Assembly (NCBI GenBank): GCA_964477115.1
Contig: CAYZCY010000012.1
Coordinates: forward strand, 1-38,919
Direction: 5' to 3'
DNA length: 38,919 nt
Origin: RGIG3135 sp964477115
GTDB lineage: Bacteria > Actinomycetota > Coriobacteriia > Coriobacteriales > Eggerthellaceae
Under the pieces are notes generated by a model, which saw nothing but the letters and a program-made list of their open reading frames with translations, had not been told where the DNA came from and did no database searches. This document shows, one piece after another, positions 1 through 10,979 of the stretch. Position 1 is the first letter of the stretch; each line of letters starts with the position of its first letter. Made by a program: the position numbers and the translations under genes.

Positions 1-1
1 T

Positions 2-88
2 TACGCTCTGCCGATGATGGCAACCGGCCTGCTGCTCCCGTTCGTTCACTTCTTCATCTTCGGCGCTCCGGTTGCCCTGAAGAAGTAA
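2..88 (+). CDS. C-terminal end of a membrane protein (partial)
   Basis: An open frame enters from the left edge and ends at TAA 86-88. The 28 visible residues are hydrophobic (around LLLPFVHFFIFGAPVAL) and finish with a positively charged KK, like the last transmembrane helix and cytoplasmic tail of a transporter or other inner-membrane protein. The family cannot be recognised from so little sequence. It is followed on the same strand by a hairpin-rich noncoding stretch that ends in a plus-strand terminator near 536, which could be its long 3' untranslated region. Confidence 0.5.
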   Translation, partial: YALPMMATGLLLPFVHFFIFGAPVALKK

Positions 89-139
89 CTTACGCGCAGC
101 GTGTAATGCCTTACAGTTTGCGGCTAACCGCATGCTGTA

Positions 140-536
140 TACCGTGATTGCCTAAAGCCTTGGGCTTTAGGCAAGGGGATCGGTGAGTTTAGATCCTCCA
201 GCATGCCCGCGATCCCCATGATCGCGGGCATGCAAACGGATCAGCTATTTCGCTGATCTTCTAATTTCTCTGCATAAGGAATCGCCGCTCGAAAGAGCGC
301 GAGCCGAAGGAAAGACAGCTTGCGTGCGTGCCTTTCCTTCGGCTCGCTAGATAGCCAATTTGCTTCGGAAGATTCAAGGGGTGCTCGGATCCCTCCTTAC
401 CCCGAGATTCAGCTGCATTCTTTTCCCCAGGAATCAGCGCTTTCGGTTTGCATAGAGAGGTTTTTGGTGGGCGTGGCCGCGTATGCTGGTCTTTCGGTAA
501 GTTTTTTATCAAAAGACCAGTTCGCGGCCCTTTTTT
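140..536 (+). other. Chain of strong hairpins without a gene (possible ncRNA or long 3' UTR)
   Basis: The 467 bases between the first gene and the peptidase gene hold no convincing protein gene but five inverted repeats. These are 150-159/163-172 (10 bp, 3-nt loop), 201-213/221-233 (13 bp), 239-245/252-258 (7 bp, then T-rich), 299-314/332-347 (16 bp, 17-nt loop) and the terminator at 475-536. All pairings were read directly. Since the last one is a plus-strand terminator and no plus-strand gene follows until 2179, the transcript is either the 3' end of the first gene or an independent small RNA. It matches none of the 6S, RNase P, SRP or tmRNA signatures I looked for. Confidence 0.45.
475..536 (+). 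terminator. Rho-independent terminator, plus strand
   Basis: GGCCGCG (475-481) pairs with CGCGGCC (523-529), and CTGGTCTTT (486-494) pairs with AAAGACCAG (512-520), around a T-rich loop. A run of six T follows at 531-536. On the minus strand no T-run follows the stem, so it is read as a plus-strand terminator. Confidence 0.75.
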
Positions 537-555
537 GTTTGCCGACCGCTGGCCC

Positions 556-1566
556 TTACTGATCCTTCAAATCCTTGGCAGCGGGAAGGCCCCAAGCACC
601 TTCTGACTGCATTACCGCGTCAACGATGGCCTTGTGCATGGCCTCGTTGGCTAGAAGCGTGACCATGTCGGGCATGGCATCCACCTCCCCTGATGCAAAG
701 GTAAAGATGGCATCGCCGTCGTTGGAGGTGTGGACCGGCTTGATGGCGCGAGCGTAGGCGTCATGAGTTCCCGAAGAGACCTTTTGCGCCTGCGCCTTCG
801 TAAGCTTTGCGTTGGTGAGCACAAGGCCGATGGTGGTGTTGGTGCAAGGCGCGCCTTCTGCGTTAGAGCCTTCTGCGGCCGCGGCTTGCGCCTGCTGCAT
901 TGCAAGCGCTGCCTCTGCCATGGCGGAAAGGGGTTCTGACACCCCACCTTTTGCATCGCGCACGCCGGCAATCCAGTTGCCCTGCTCGTCTCGTACGCAT
1001 CCGATGGCGTTTACGGCCACAATAGCGCCGACGATAAGATCGCCCATCTTAAGGCATGACCAGCCAAGACCCGATTTCATGGCGCGGGTGGGAAGGGAGA
1101 ACTTGCCGACTGTCGCACCGCAGCCTGCTCCGACGTTTCCGCGTGCGGGTTCGGCTTCGCCATTATCGAACGCCGCTTTCGCAGCAGCTTGTCCCATGGC
1201 CTTGTCGGGATGTACGGGTTTGCCGACAAGCAGATCAAACAGGCTTGCTCCCACCACGATGGGTACGTAAGCGCCGCCGAGATTAAAACCGATGGAGCGT
1301 GACGCGAGCTCCTCCATGACGCCGCAAGAGGCTTCAAGTCCAAAGGCCGAACCTCCGGAAAGAACCACGGCGTGCACCTTTTCTATCATGTTCTCGGGGC
1401 GCAGCAGGTCTGTTTCGCGCGTTGCCGGGCCACCGCCACGTACGTCTACACCGCAGCTTGCCCCTTCGGGCGCGATAACGGCTGTGCAGCCGGTGCCTGC
1501 GGATTCGTCCTGTGCGTGTCCGATGCGGAAAGCCTTCAGTTCGCTTAAAGTTGCGGCTGTGATCAT
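556..1566 (-). CDS. P1 family (S58) N-terminal-nucleophile peptidase
   Basis: The 336-residue product belongs to the DmpA/NylC group: precursors that cut themselves into two chains and expose a new N-terminal Ser or Thr as nucleophile. Known members hydrolyse short amino-terminal peptides or amide oligomers; the substrate here is unknown. The Gly-rich motifs GTGCTAV, SGGSAFGLEA and GNVGAGCGATVGK are visible, and the likely cleavage site is Asn243-Thr244 in CTNTTIGLVLTNA, matching the Asn/Thr site of NylC. I chose ATG 1566 because AAGGAG lies 6 nt upstream; a start at 1623 would add 19 residues without family similarity. The gene is a single transcription unit, divergent from the regulator at 2179. 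No signal peptide is seen, so it is probably cytoplasmic. Confidence 0.87.
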   Translation of the reverse strand: MITAATLSELKAFRIGHAQDESAGTGCTAVIAPEGASCGVDVRGGGPATRETDLLRPENMIEKVHAVVLSGGSAFGLEASCGVMEELASRSIGFNLGGAYVPIVVGASLFDLLVGKPVHPDKAMGQAAAKAAFDNGEAEPARGNVGAGCGATVGKFSLPTRAMKSGLGWSCLKMGDLIVGAIVAVNAIGCVRDEQGNWIAGVRDAKGGVSEPLSAMAEAALAMQQAQAAAAEGSNAEGAPCTNTTIGLVLTNAKLTKAQAQKVSSGTHDAYARAIKPVHTSNDGDAIFTFASGEVDAMPDMVTLLANEAMHKAIVDAVMQSEGAWGLPAAKDLKDQ

Positions 1567-1822
1567 GGATGCTCCTTGCGTGTCACTTATGGTGAGCGAG
1601 CCCTTGCGCTCCCCGTCAATCACCCTGTTCGGGCGCGTTTGTCTGCTTGCATTTTAGTCGCGAAGGGCAGCGATTGGTGTTTAAGCTGCTTTTTGCGCAT
1701 GTCTTCCTCCGCCGAAAGGACTTGAATAGGTGAGCGAATATGTGAACGTTTGGAGAAGCTCGAGCAATGCTTGCCTTTGATCTGTCCGCAGGCAAGTCCC
1801 AAAGCTTGTCCCAAATTGGTCT

Positions 1823-1851
1823 TTGTTTATCGTGCGTATGGTGAATATACA
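1823..1851 (+). promoter_or_regulatory. Possible promoter of the BTAD regulator
   Basis: TTGTTT (1823-1828) and TATACA (1846-1851) are 17 bp apart, a fair sigma70-type match. It would give a 5' untranslated region of about 320 nt before the regulator start at 2179. Nothing else is recognised in the 612-bp gap between the peptidase and regulator genes. This is pattern matching only. Confidence 0.3.
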
Positions 1852-2178
1852 TAGCATTTTGCTCGTCGAATGTTTCAGAAATGGCGGCAGTTGTTTCATG
1901 CTCGCCTAAGCATAAGCTTCAGGCTTGAAGTTTTCCACAGGCCGGGCGCCGCGGGCTTTCGATTACGTAGCGAAAAGCGTCCGTTTGAATTCCCGTATGC
2001 GTCATATATGGCGAGTGCGCAGGTCAAAGCCTTGTTATCAAGCGTTATCCCCAGGCGGGACTGGATAAATAGGCGAATGGATGATCGTCTTGCGCAGCAC
2101 AGGCAAAGCTCCGTATCATACGCTCACCGTGAAGCCCGAGCGCACTGTGCGTGCGCGGTCCTTGAGGAGGTTGAGCCT

Positions 2179-4887
2179 ATGTCGTCGTTTGTTTCATCTT
2201 CAGCTTGCAGGGGCCAACGTCCCTTGGGCGTGGTGTCGAGCCGTCTTTACGAGCGGGAACACCTCTTAGCCCGCCTTCTCAAAGAGCGCCGGGTCGCACG
2301 TTTCGTGGTGGCGCCCGACGGTTATGGCAAAAGCTCCTTGGTTTTCACCTACGCTGACGTCGTCTTCTCTTTCAAGCATGTTTTCTGGTTTAGGTGCGGG
2401 TCTCCGTGCTTTATCCGAGACCTTGATCATGGGATCTTGCTCGAAGAGATCCTCGCTGCGGACAAGCAGCCCGCGCTGATTGTTTTGGAAGATGCGCCCC
2501 GCTTTGGCCCCGACCGAAGCCGGGCGCTTTCCATTTTCATCGACGCTATGCTCGAGGTGGGCAGCGAAGTCATCGTAACCTGCACCCCGTCAAACGATGC
2601 CTACACCGCGCTCCATCGTGATCGGCTGCTTTTGAGCGGCTTTGACCTTTTGCTCGAAGACTTCGAGCTGCGCACGCATATCGCGCACGGCGCACTTGAC
2701 GTCAGGCGCCACCACGAGATCATCGCCGCCGAACGCGTTGCCTGCTTGAGTTGGAGCGAGGCGGGGGAGCGGGCCTTTGCGGCGAGCATCGGGAGGGAGG
2801 AGCTTCCCGGTGACGTGTCCATGACCCAGCTTGCCATAATGGTCTTAGGCCACGGCTCCTTGGCTTCGCTGTCTCATTTCGTTGCTGAGAAGAGGCTTCC
2901 CGAAGTGCTCGATCTGCTCGCGGCTTCTTATCCTCATCTTGGGATCGACCTTGCCCACGGAAGCTTCGAAGCCGCGCATTTGAGCGTCGAGGCCCTCTTT
3001 TGCGGATGCGCTTCCCTCTTTGATCGAGCTGTGCGTTCTTCGCATTTTGAAAGCAGGAGTGCTTTGGCGGGCCGTTTTGCCGACGCTCTGATAGCGCAGG
3101 GGTCCTACGATCGTGCGGTGGGCATCGTATCTTCGTTTGCATCGCGCCCGCACGCGCAGGAATGGCTTGTCAGTCGCGGCTGGGACCTCGTGCTCGGCCA
3201 TGCGCCGTACCAGGCTTACTGGCTTTTCGACGCAAGCGCAAAAGATCCGGCTCATGAACCCGCCGCCCTGTGCGTCCTCGGTGCCTGGGCCGCCTATGTC
3301 CTCGATGGCGCCCCCAACGCCCAAGCGCTTGCCAAGCGCGTTTTGCTCGGAAAAACCGCCGATGACCTTGATCGGGCTCTGGCGAATTTCCTTCTGCTGA
3401 AGCTGGATGCGGGCGAACTTCACGATCAAGCCCTTAAATCCATGGAACTGATGCTGTCTATGGGATCAAGTCGAGGCGCTCGGGCAAAATCCTGCGCGCT
3501 TGATCTCGAGGCTCCCATAGGGGGTGAAACCTGGAAGGCCTATGCGCAGCTTTCCCTCGCATGCGATCGCTCTGCGCTTGAGGGTGCGCATGCGTGGCTT
3601 GCGTTACGCGATGCCCTGCAGACTCACGCCGCCAAGCAGGCAAGGCCCGGCCTTCCGCGAGCGGCCCGTCCTGAAACGGTGCTCGCCCTTACTGCGATGA
3701 GCGTGCTGGACAAGGCCTGCGAGGAGATCGGCTCTCTCGCGTTTCTTAGAGAGGCTGGCGAAGACGAGCGTCGTGAGAGCTTGGAGCGCGTTCTTCCTGA
3801 GATGGTGGCTTACCTGGCGGATCTGGTCGGCGAGGCATGTGCTTCGCTGCACGGCTTCGGTTGGCTCGAGCTTGAAGCAGCTCACTCCCTTCACAACTTG
3901 CACGCCGTGGCACCCCATCTTCTCATTTCCTCGCAGATGGCGTTCAAGGATGCGCCCGCCCTGCGCTACGCGCAGGCTGAGATGCTTTCCATGAGGGCCT
4001 CTTATTCGCGTCTTCGAGCCGAAAAGGAACGCAAGGTGAAGGAGTATCGCCAAACGCACCCCGATCCTTTCCGCAAAGAGCTGCGTATCATGCGTCCGGA
4101 GGCCTCGGTTTTGCGCGCTACCTACCCAACGCTGCGCGTCAATCTGTTCGGCACTTTCGAGGTTAAGATAGGCGATATTGACGCGAGCGCCCGATTTGCC
4201 AGGCAGCGCAAGGCGAAGGCTCTGCTTGCAGCTTTGGTGATTGGCCGGGGAAGGGAGATGTCGAGGGAGTACCTTGCGTCCCTTTTGTGGCCGGGAAGCT
4301 CCCCGCGGGCAGCGCGCAAGAACTTCTACTCCGTATGGGTGGCGCTCTCGCGCGTGCTTGACGTTGACGGCAGCTGCCCTTATCTCATTCGGGATGAAAG
4401 CGGCTGTCGCCTCGAGACGCAGCTGCTCTCAAGCGATGTGGAGGAGTACGAGGCAATGTGTCGCTACCTTCTGCTTGGCAAGGTGGAGGATTGGGAGTGG
4501 CATAGCCTGTATCTGAAGGTGAGCGATGTCTGCTCTCAGGATTTGATGCCGAGCGAAGAGAGTAACGACTATATCTGCCGCCAGCGCGAGCGCTACCGCC
4601 TGAATCTGACGGATGCTCTGGTGTTTGCCTCGGGCCGGCTTTTGCAGGCGGGCGAGCTGCAGGGCTCCATCTGGTTTGCCCGCGAGGCATGGCACAGGGA
4701 CCTGAGAAGAGAAGACGCCTGCATGGCGCTCATGCGGGCGCAGGCGGCTTCGGGCCAGCGCGGTTCGGCCATCGAATCCTTCTTTACCCTGAAGCGCTGT
4801 CTTGCGGAGGATCTGGGCATTGACCCCTCGCCGCGCATTGTCGAGCTGTACGGCAGCATTATCGAGCCTGAAGTCCTGCCGGCGTAA
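2179..4887 (+). CDS. Large ATPase/BTAD (SARP-type) transcriptional regulator
   Basis: A 902-residue regulator. The N-terminus has a Walker-A-like GYGKSS (residues 48-53) followed by a STAND/MalT-like NTPase region, including an IVLEDAPRF segment that may be a degenerate Walker B. The middle is Ala/Leu-rich and helical. From about residue 652 (LRVNLFGTFEVKIGD) there is an OmpR-like winged helix and then a bacterial transcriptional activation domain, ending in HRDLRREDACMALMRAQ and a TPR-like LAEDLGIDPSP. Fusions of this kind act as ligand- or protein-gated activators; its target is unknown. The frame stays open back to 1870, but ATG 2179 has GAGGAGG 8 nt upstream, and residues added by the earlier start look unlike protein. 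It stands alone, divergent from the peptidase gene, whose promoter region it could control (inference). Confidence 0.82.
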   Translation: MSSFVSSSACRGQRPLGVVSSRLYEREHLLARLLKERRVARFVVAPDGYGKSSLVFTYADVVFSFKHVFWFRCGSPCFIRDLDHGILLEEILAADKQPALIVLEDAPRFGPDRSRALSIFIDAMLEVGSEVIVTCTPSNDAYTALHRDRLLLSGFDLLLEDFELRTHIAHGALDVRRHHEIIAAERVACLSWSEAGERAFAASIGREELPGDVSMTQLAIMVLGHGSLASLSHFVAEKRLPEVLDLLAASYPHLGIDLAHGSFEAAHLSVEALFCGCASLFDRAVRSSHFESRSALAGRFADALIAQGSYDRAVGIVSSFASRPHAQEWLVSRGWDLVLGHAPYQAYWLFDASAKDPAHEPAALCVLGAWAAYVLDGAPNAQALAKRVLLGKTADDLDRALANFLLLKLDAGELHDQALKSMELMLSMGSSRGARAKSCALDLEAPIGGETWKAYAQLSLACDRSALEGAHAWLALRDALQTHAAKQARPGLPRAARPETVLALTAMSVLDKACEEIGSLAFLREAGEDERRESLERVLPEMVAYLADLVGEACASLHGFGWLELEAAHSLHNLHAVAPHLLISSQMAFKDAPALRYAQAEMLSMRASYSRLRAEKERKVKEYRQTHPDPFRKELRIMRPEASVLRATYPTLRVNLFGTFEVKIGDIDASARFARQRKAKALLAALVIGRGREMSREYLASLLWPGSSPRAARKNFYSVWVALSRVLDVDGSCPYLIRDESGCRLETQLLSSDVEEYEAMCRYLLLGKVEDWEWHSLYLKVSDVCSQDLMPSEESNDYICRQRERYRLNLTDALVFASGRLLQAGELQGSIWFAREAWHRDLRREDACMALMRAQAASGQRGSAIESFFTLKRCLAEDLGIDPSPRIVELYGSIIEPEVLPA

Positions 4888-5093
4888 GAGGCTGCTGTCC
4901 TCGTTTTGCAAGATGCCCGTTATCTGTTCTTTGCCGAGCAGCAACAAGCTAGGCCAGCCCTTGTGTTAGAGTTGATCGATGTGCATAACGCGGGGCGCGC
5001 TGCTCAGAAGGCCGAAGGACAAAGCTTCGGATAGGGGTGGCGCTTACCTTCCCCTTTCAGATAATCGACACGAGGATAGGAAGAAGAACGAAG

Positions 5094-7910
<2,817 letters not shown>

Positions 7911-8990
7911 ATGAGGGAACTGAAGACGCTCGAGCAGCGCCTGGACGATGCTCGCGGATTTCTGCATATTGATGAGAAGGCGGCCGAGCTTGCCTCCCTT
8001 GATGAGGAGATCGCATCCGCTGGCTTCTGGGATGACGTCAACCATGCCCAGCAGGTGTCCAAGCAGGCGAGCAACCTGCGTGATCTCATAGGCGAATACG
8101 ATCAGGCTCGAGCCTTGCTCGAGGATGCCCGTGCGGCGCTTGAGCTGGCTTGCGAAGACGAGGCCTTTGCCGAGGAGGCGCAGGGCTGCATGTCCGAGCT
8201 GGCGGTGCTGCTCGATCAGCTCGAGATCAACTCCTGGTTCAGCGGACCCTTCGATGCGGGTGACGCCATTCTCTCGGTGAATCCCGGCCAGGGTGGCCTT
8301 GAGGCGCAGGACTGGACCGAGATGCTCTACCGCATGTACGTGCGTTACGCCGAATCGAAGAAGTGGAAGGTCTCGGTGCTCGACCTGGTTCCCGGCGAGG
8401 GCATCGGCCTTGACAGGGCCACCATCCAGATCGAGGGTCGCAATGTCTACGGTATGCTCCGCAGCGAGCTCGGCGTGCACCGCCTGGTGCGCATCAGCCC
8501 TACCGATGCCAAGGCCCGCCGCCAGACCACCTTCGCCAGCGTGGAGATACTGCCCGTGCTTCCCGACGACATCGAGGTCGACCTCAACCCCGCCGACGTG
8601 CGCGTTGACGTGTACCGATCGAGCGGTCCGGGCGGCCAGTGCGTGAACACCACCGACTCCGCAGTGCGCCTGACCCATGAGCCCACCGGCATCGTGGTCA
8701 CCTGCCAGAACGAAAAGTCCCAGCTGCAGAACAAGGAAGCGGCCTTCAGGGTCCTGAAGGCCAAGCTCTACGAGATCGAAGAGCGCAAGCGTCAGGCCGA
8801 AATCGATGCCCTGCGCGGCGACCGCATGGAAAACTCCTTTGGAAGCCAGATTCGCAACTACGTGCTCTACCCCTATCAGATGGTCAAGGATCTCCGCAGC
8901 AACGTCGAAACCGGCAATGTCGACGCCGTCCTCGGCGGCGATCTCGAAGATTTCGTCATCGGCTATCACAAGTGGAACGCCTCTCGCTAG
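7911..8990 (+). CDS. prfB: Peptide chain release factor 2, with SPT in place of SPF
   Basis: RF2 reads UGA/UAA stop codons and triggers peptidyl-tRNA hydrolysis. This is a 359-residue class I release factor with the catalytic GGQ at 241-243 (SSGPGGQCVNTTDSAVRLTH). The anticodon-like tripeptide lies in HRLVRISPTDAKARRQTTF and reads Ser196-Pro197-Thr198; E. coli RF2 has SPF at 205-207. The 45-residue spacing to GGQ is identical in both, so the position is equivalent. It is still RF2 rather than RF1, which has PxT in a different context. The +1 programmed frameshift near codon 25 found in many prfB genes is absent: the region encodes RGFLHIDEK in one frame. The gene starts directly after the secA stop (TAG-ATG) and itself ends in TAG. 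Confidence 0.95.
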   Translation: MRELKTLEQRLDDARGFLHIDEKAAELASLDEEIASAGFWDDVNHAQQVSKQASNLRDLIGEYDQARALLEDARAALELACEDEAFAEEAQGCMSELAVLLDQLEINSWFSGPFDAGDAILSVNPGQGGLEAQDWTEMLYRMYVRYAESKKWKVSVLDLVPGEGIGLDRATIQIEGRNVYGMLRSELGVHRLVRISPTDAKARRQTTFASVEILPVLPDDIEVDLNPADVRVDVYRSSGPGGQCVNTTDSAVRLTHEPTGIVVTCQNEKSQLQNKEAAFRVLKAKLYEIEERKRQAEIDALRGDRMENSFGSQIRNYVLYPYQMVKDLRSNVETGNVDAVLGGDLEDFVIGYHKWNASR

Positions 8991-9112
8991 CTTTTGCCGT
9001 CTCACCTAGGCTTTCTGTCGAAACCATGTCCCATGTTTGGCCTCCCTTCGCCCATGTTGTGCTTCCGTTGAAGTAGAATGTGCTGAGTGGAAAACGGAGT
9101 GAAAGGGAGAGC

Positions 9113-9940
9113 ATGGACTCCAACCAGTTGGCTGCGAAAGCCAATGACATTCGCATCGACATCGTTCGTATGATTGCCAAAGCGGGAAGCGGCCACCCCG
9201 GCGGTTCGCTTTCGTGCACCGACATCCTGACGGCGCTCTACTATGGCGGCGTTATGAAGCATGACCCGGCCGACCCCAAGATGGCCGATCGCGACTGGTT
9301 CTTCCTCTGCAAGGGCCATGCCGCTCCTGCCCTGTACGCAGTGCTTGCCCATGCGGGCTATTTCCCGACAGAAGAGCTCATGAGCCTTCGCAAACTGGGC
9401 ACCCGTCTGCAGGGCCATCCCGATTCCAGCATGGTTCCCGGTGTTGAGGTATCCACCGGATCCCTCGGCCAGGGCCTCTCCATCGCCGCCGGCGTGGCTG
9501 CGGGCCTCAAGCTCGACGGCCAGGACAGCGCGGTATTTGCCGTCTTGGGCGACGGCGAATGCGAAGAGGGCCAGGTTTGGGAGGCGGCCATGTTCGCCGC
9601 TCATCGCAATCTCGACAACGTGGTTGCCATCGTTGACAACAACGGCCTTCAGATCGACGGTAAGATCACCGACGTGTGCAATCCTGAAGACCTCAAAGCT
9701 AAGTTCGAGGCCTTTGGCTGGACGGTTGATCAGGTCGACGGCCATGACATCGAAGCCCTCATTGAGCTTCTGGGCAAGCTGAAGGCCCAGCGCGATGGCA
9801 AGCCGCATGCGGTCATCGCGAAGACCGTGAAGGGCAAGGGCGTTTCCTTCATGGAAAACCAGGCGGGCTGGCATGGCAAGGCCCCCAACGCAGAGCAACT
9901 CGAGGCCGCGCTTGCCGAGCTGCAAGCAGCAGCTGAATAG
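9113..9940 (+). CDS. Transketolase, N-terminal (TPP-binding) subunit
   Basis: First half of a two-subunit transketolase that moves two-carbon ketol units in the non-oxidative pentose phosphate pathway. The 275 residues show GHPGGSLSCTDILTALY near the N-terminus, and the thiamine diphosphate motif GDGECEEGQVWEAAMFAAH ending with VDNNGLQIDG. A single-chain transketolase is over 600 residues, so the split is real, with the partner directly downstream. ATG 9113 is preceded by AAAGGGAG; an upstream in-frame ATG at 9080 has no such site. TAGAAT just upstream of the gene may be a -10 element. This pair interrupts the prfB-ftsE order common in bacteria. Confidence 0.93.
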   Translation: MDSNQLAAKANDIRIDIVRMIAKAGSGHPGGSLSCTDILTALYYGGVMKHDPADPKMADRDWFFLCKGHAAPALYAVLAHAGYFPTEELMSLRKLGTRLQGHPDSSMVPGVEVSTGSLGQGLSIAAGVAAGLKLDGQDSAVFAVLGDGECEEGQVWEAAMFAAHRNLDNVVAIVDNNGLQIDGKITDVCNPEDLKAKFEAFGWTVDQVDGHDIEALIELLGKLKAQRDGKPHAVIAKTVKGKGVSFMENQAGWHGKAPNAEQLEAALAELQAAAE

Positions 9941-9950
9941 GAGGTCAATC

Positions 9951-10922
9951 GTGGTTAAGCTTGCTACCCCCGAACAGGCTGCCGTCAAGAAGGCAACCCG
10001 CGCCGCCTTTGGTGCAACTTTGGCAGAGCTCGCAGGTGATGGCGTGCCCGTCGTGGCAGTTGACGCCGACCTCACCGGCTCCACCACCCTCAACAAGTTT
10101 GCGGCAGCCGATCCGGCTTACGCCGATCGCCTGTTCAACTGCGGTATCGCGGAGCAGAACATGATCGACGTTGCCGCTGGCCTGGCGCTCACTGGCAAGA
10201 TCGCCTACACCGGCTCCTTCGCCGTGTTCGGTACCGGCCGCGCCTACGACCAGATCCGCAACACGGTCTGCTACAGCAAGCTCAATGTCAAGATCGCCCC
10301 GACCCATGCCGGCGTCTCCGTTGGTCCGGACGGCGGCAGCCATCAGATGCTCGAAGACGTTTCCCTCATGCGCGGCCTTCCCGGCATGCGCGTGCTGGTG
10401 CCCGCTGACTATGCCGCCGCCCGCGCAGCGCTCAAGCTGGCAGCTCAGACCGATGGTCCGGTTTACGTGCGCATGGGCCGCGCAAACGTGCCCTGCGTCT
10501 ACGATGATGACGTTGAGCTCGAAATCGGCAAGGCCTATGTGCTGCGTGAGGGCAGTGATGTCACCATCGTCGCCAACGGCGTGGAGATTCGCGAGGCGCT
10601 GCTTGCAGCTGACGTTCTTGCCGAGCAGGGTATTTCCGCAGAGGTCATCGACGCCTTCTGCGTGAAGCCGCTCGATGAGGAGTGCATCCTGGCCTCTGTC
10701 GGCAAGACTTCTCATGTGGTCGTTGCCGAGGAGCACAGCGTCATCGGCGGTCTGGGCTCTGCTGTTGCCGAACTTCTGGCAGCTAAGATGCCCGTGCCTT
10801 GCGAGTTCGTCGGCGTGAAGGACCGCTTTGGCAAGTCCGGTGAATTCGAGGAGCTTCTCGAGTACTTCGAGCTTGACGCTGCTTCCATTGTTGAAGCTGT
10901 GAAGAGGGTTATTACCCGCTAA
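9951..10922 (+). CDS. Transketolase, C-terminal (pyrimidine-binding) subunit
   Basis: Second half of the split transketolase, 323 residues. It carries the pyrimidine-binding domain with GIAEQNMIDVAAGLALTGK, where the Glu activates thiamine diphosphate, then the C-terminal transketolase domain. The start is GTG 9951: AGGAGG at 9939-9944 overlaps the stop codon of the preceding subunit gene, giving tight translational coupling expected for a heteromeric enzyme. The frame is open upstream to 9873, but that part overlaps the first subunit and is not conserved. Confidence 0.93.
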   Translation: MVKLATPEQAAVKKATRAAFGATLAELAGDGVPVVAVDADLTGSTTLNKFAAADPAYADRLFNCGIAEQNMIDVAAGLALTGKIAYTGSFAVFGTGRAYDQIRNTVCYSKLNVKIAPTHAGVSVGPDGGSHQMLEDVSLMRGLPGMRVLVPADYAAARAALKLAAQTDGPVYVRMGRANVPCVYDDDVELEIGKAYVLREGSDVTIVANGVEIREALLAADVLAEQGISAEVIDAFCVKPLDEECILASVGKTSHVVVAEEHSVIGGLGSAVAELLAAKMPVPCEFVGVKDRFGKSGEFEELLEYFELDAASIVEAVKRVITR

Positions 10923-10979
10923 AGGGTTTGATAGAATCTCAAAGTCTCAGTAAACAGGACAATACGAACGGAGCAAGCT

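Noticed and set aside
150..258. Separate rho-independent terminators for each of the first three hairpins
   Set aside because: The first two have no T-run on either strand; only the third is followed by a weak T-rich stretch, so they were kept as one structured region.
320..562. An 80-codon plus-strand frame at the hairpin-rich region
   Set aside because: It covers the 475-536 terminator and the hairpins, has no ribosome site, and ends inside the peptidase gene.
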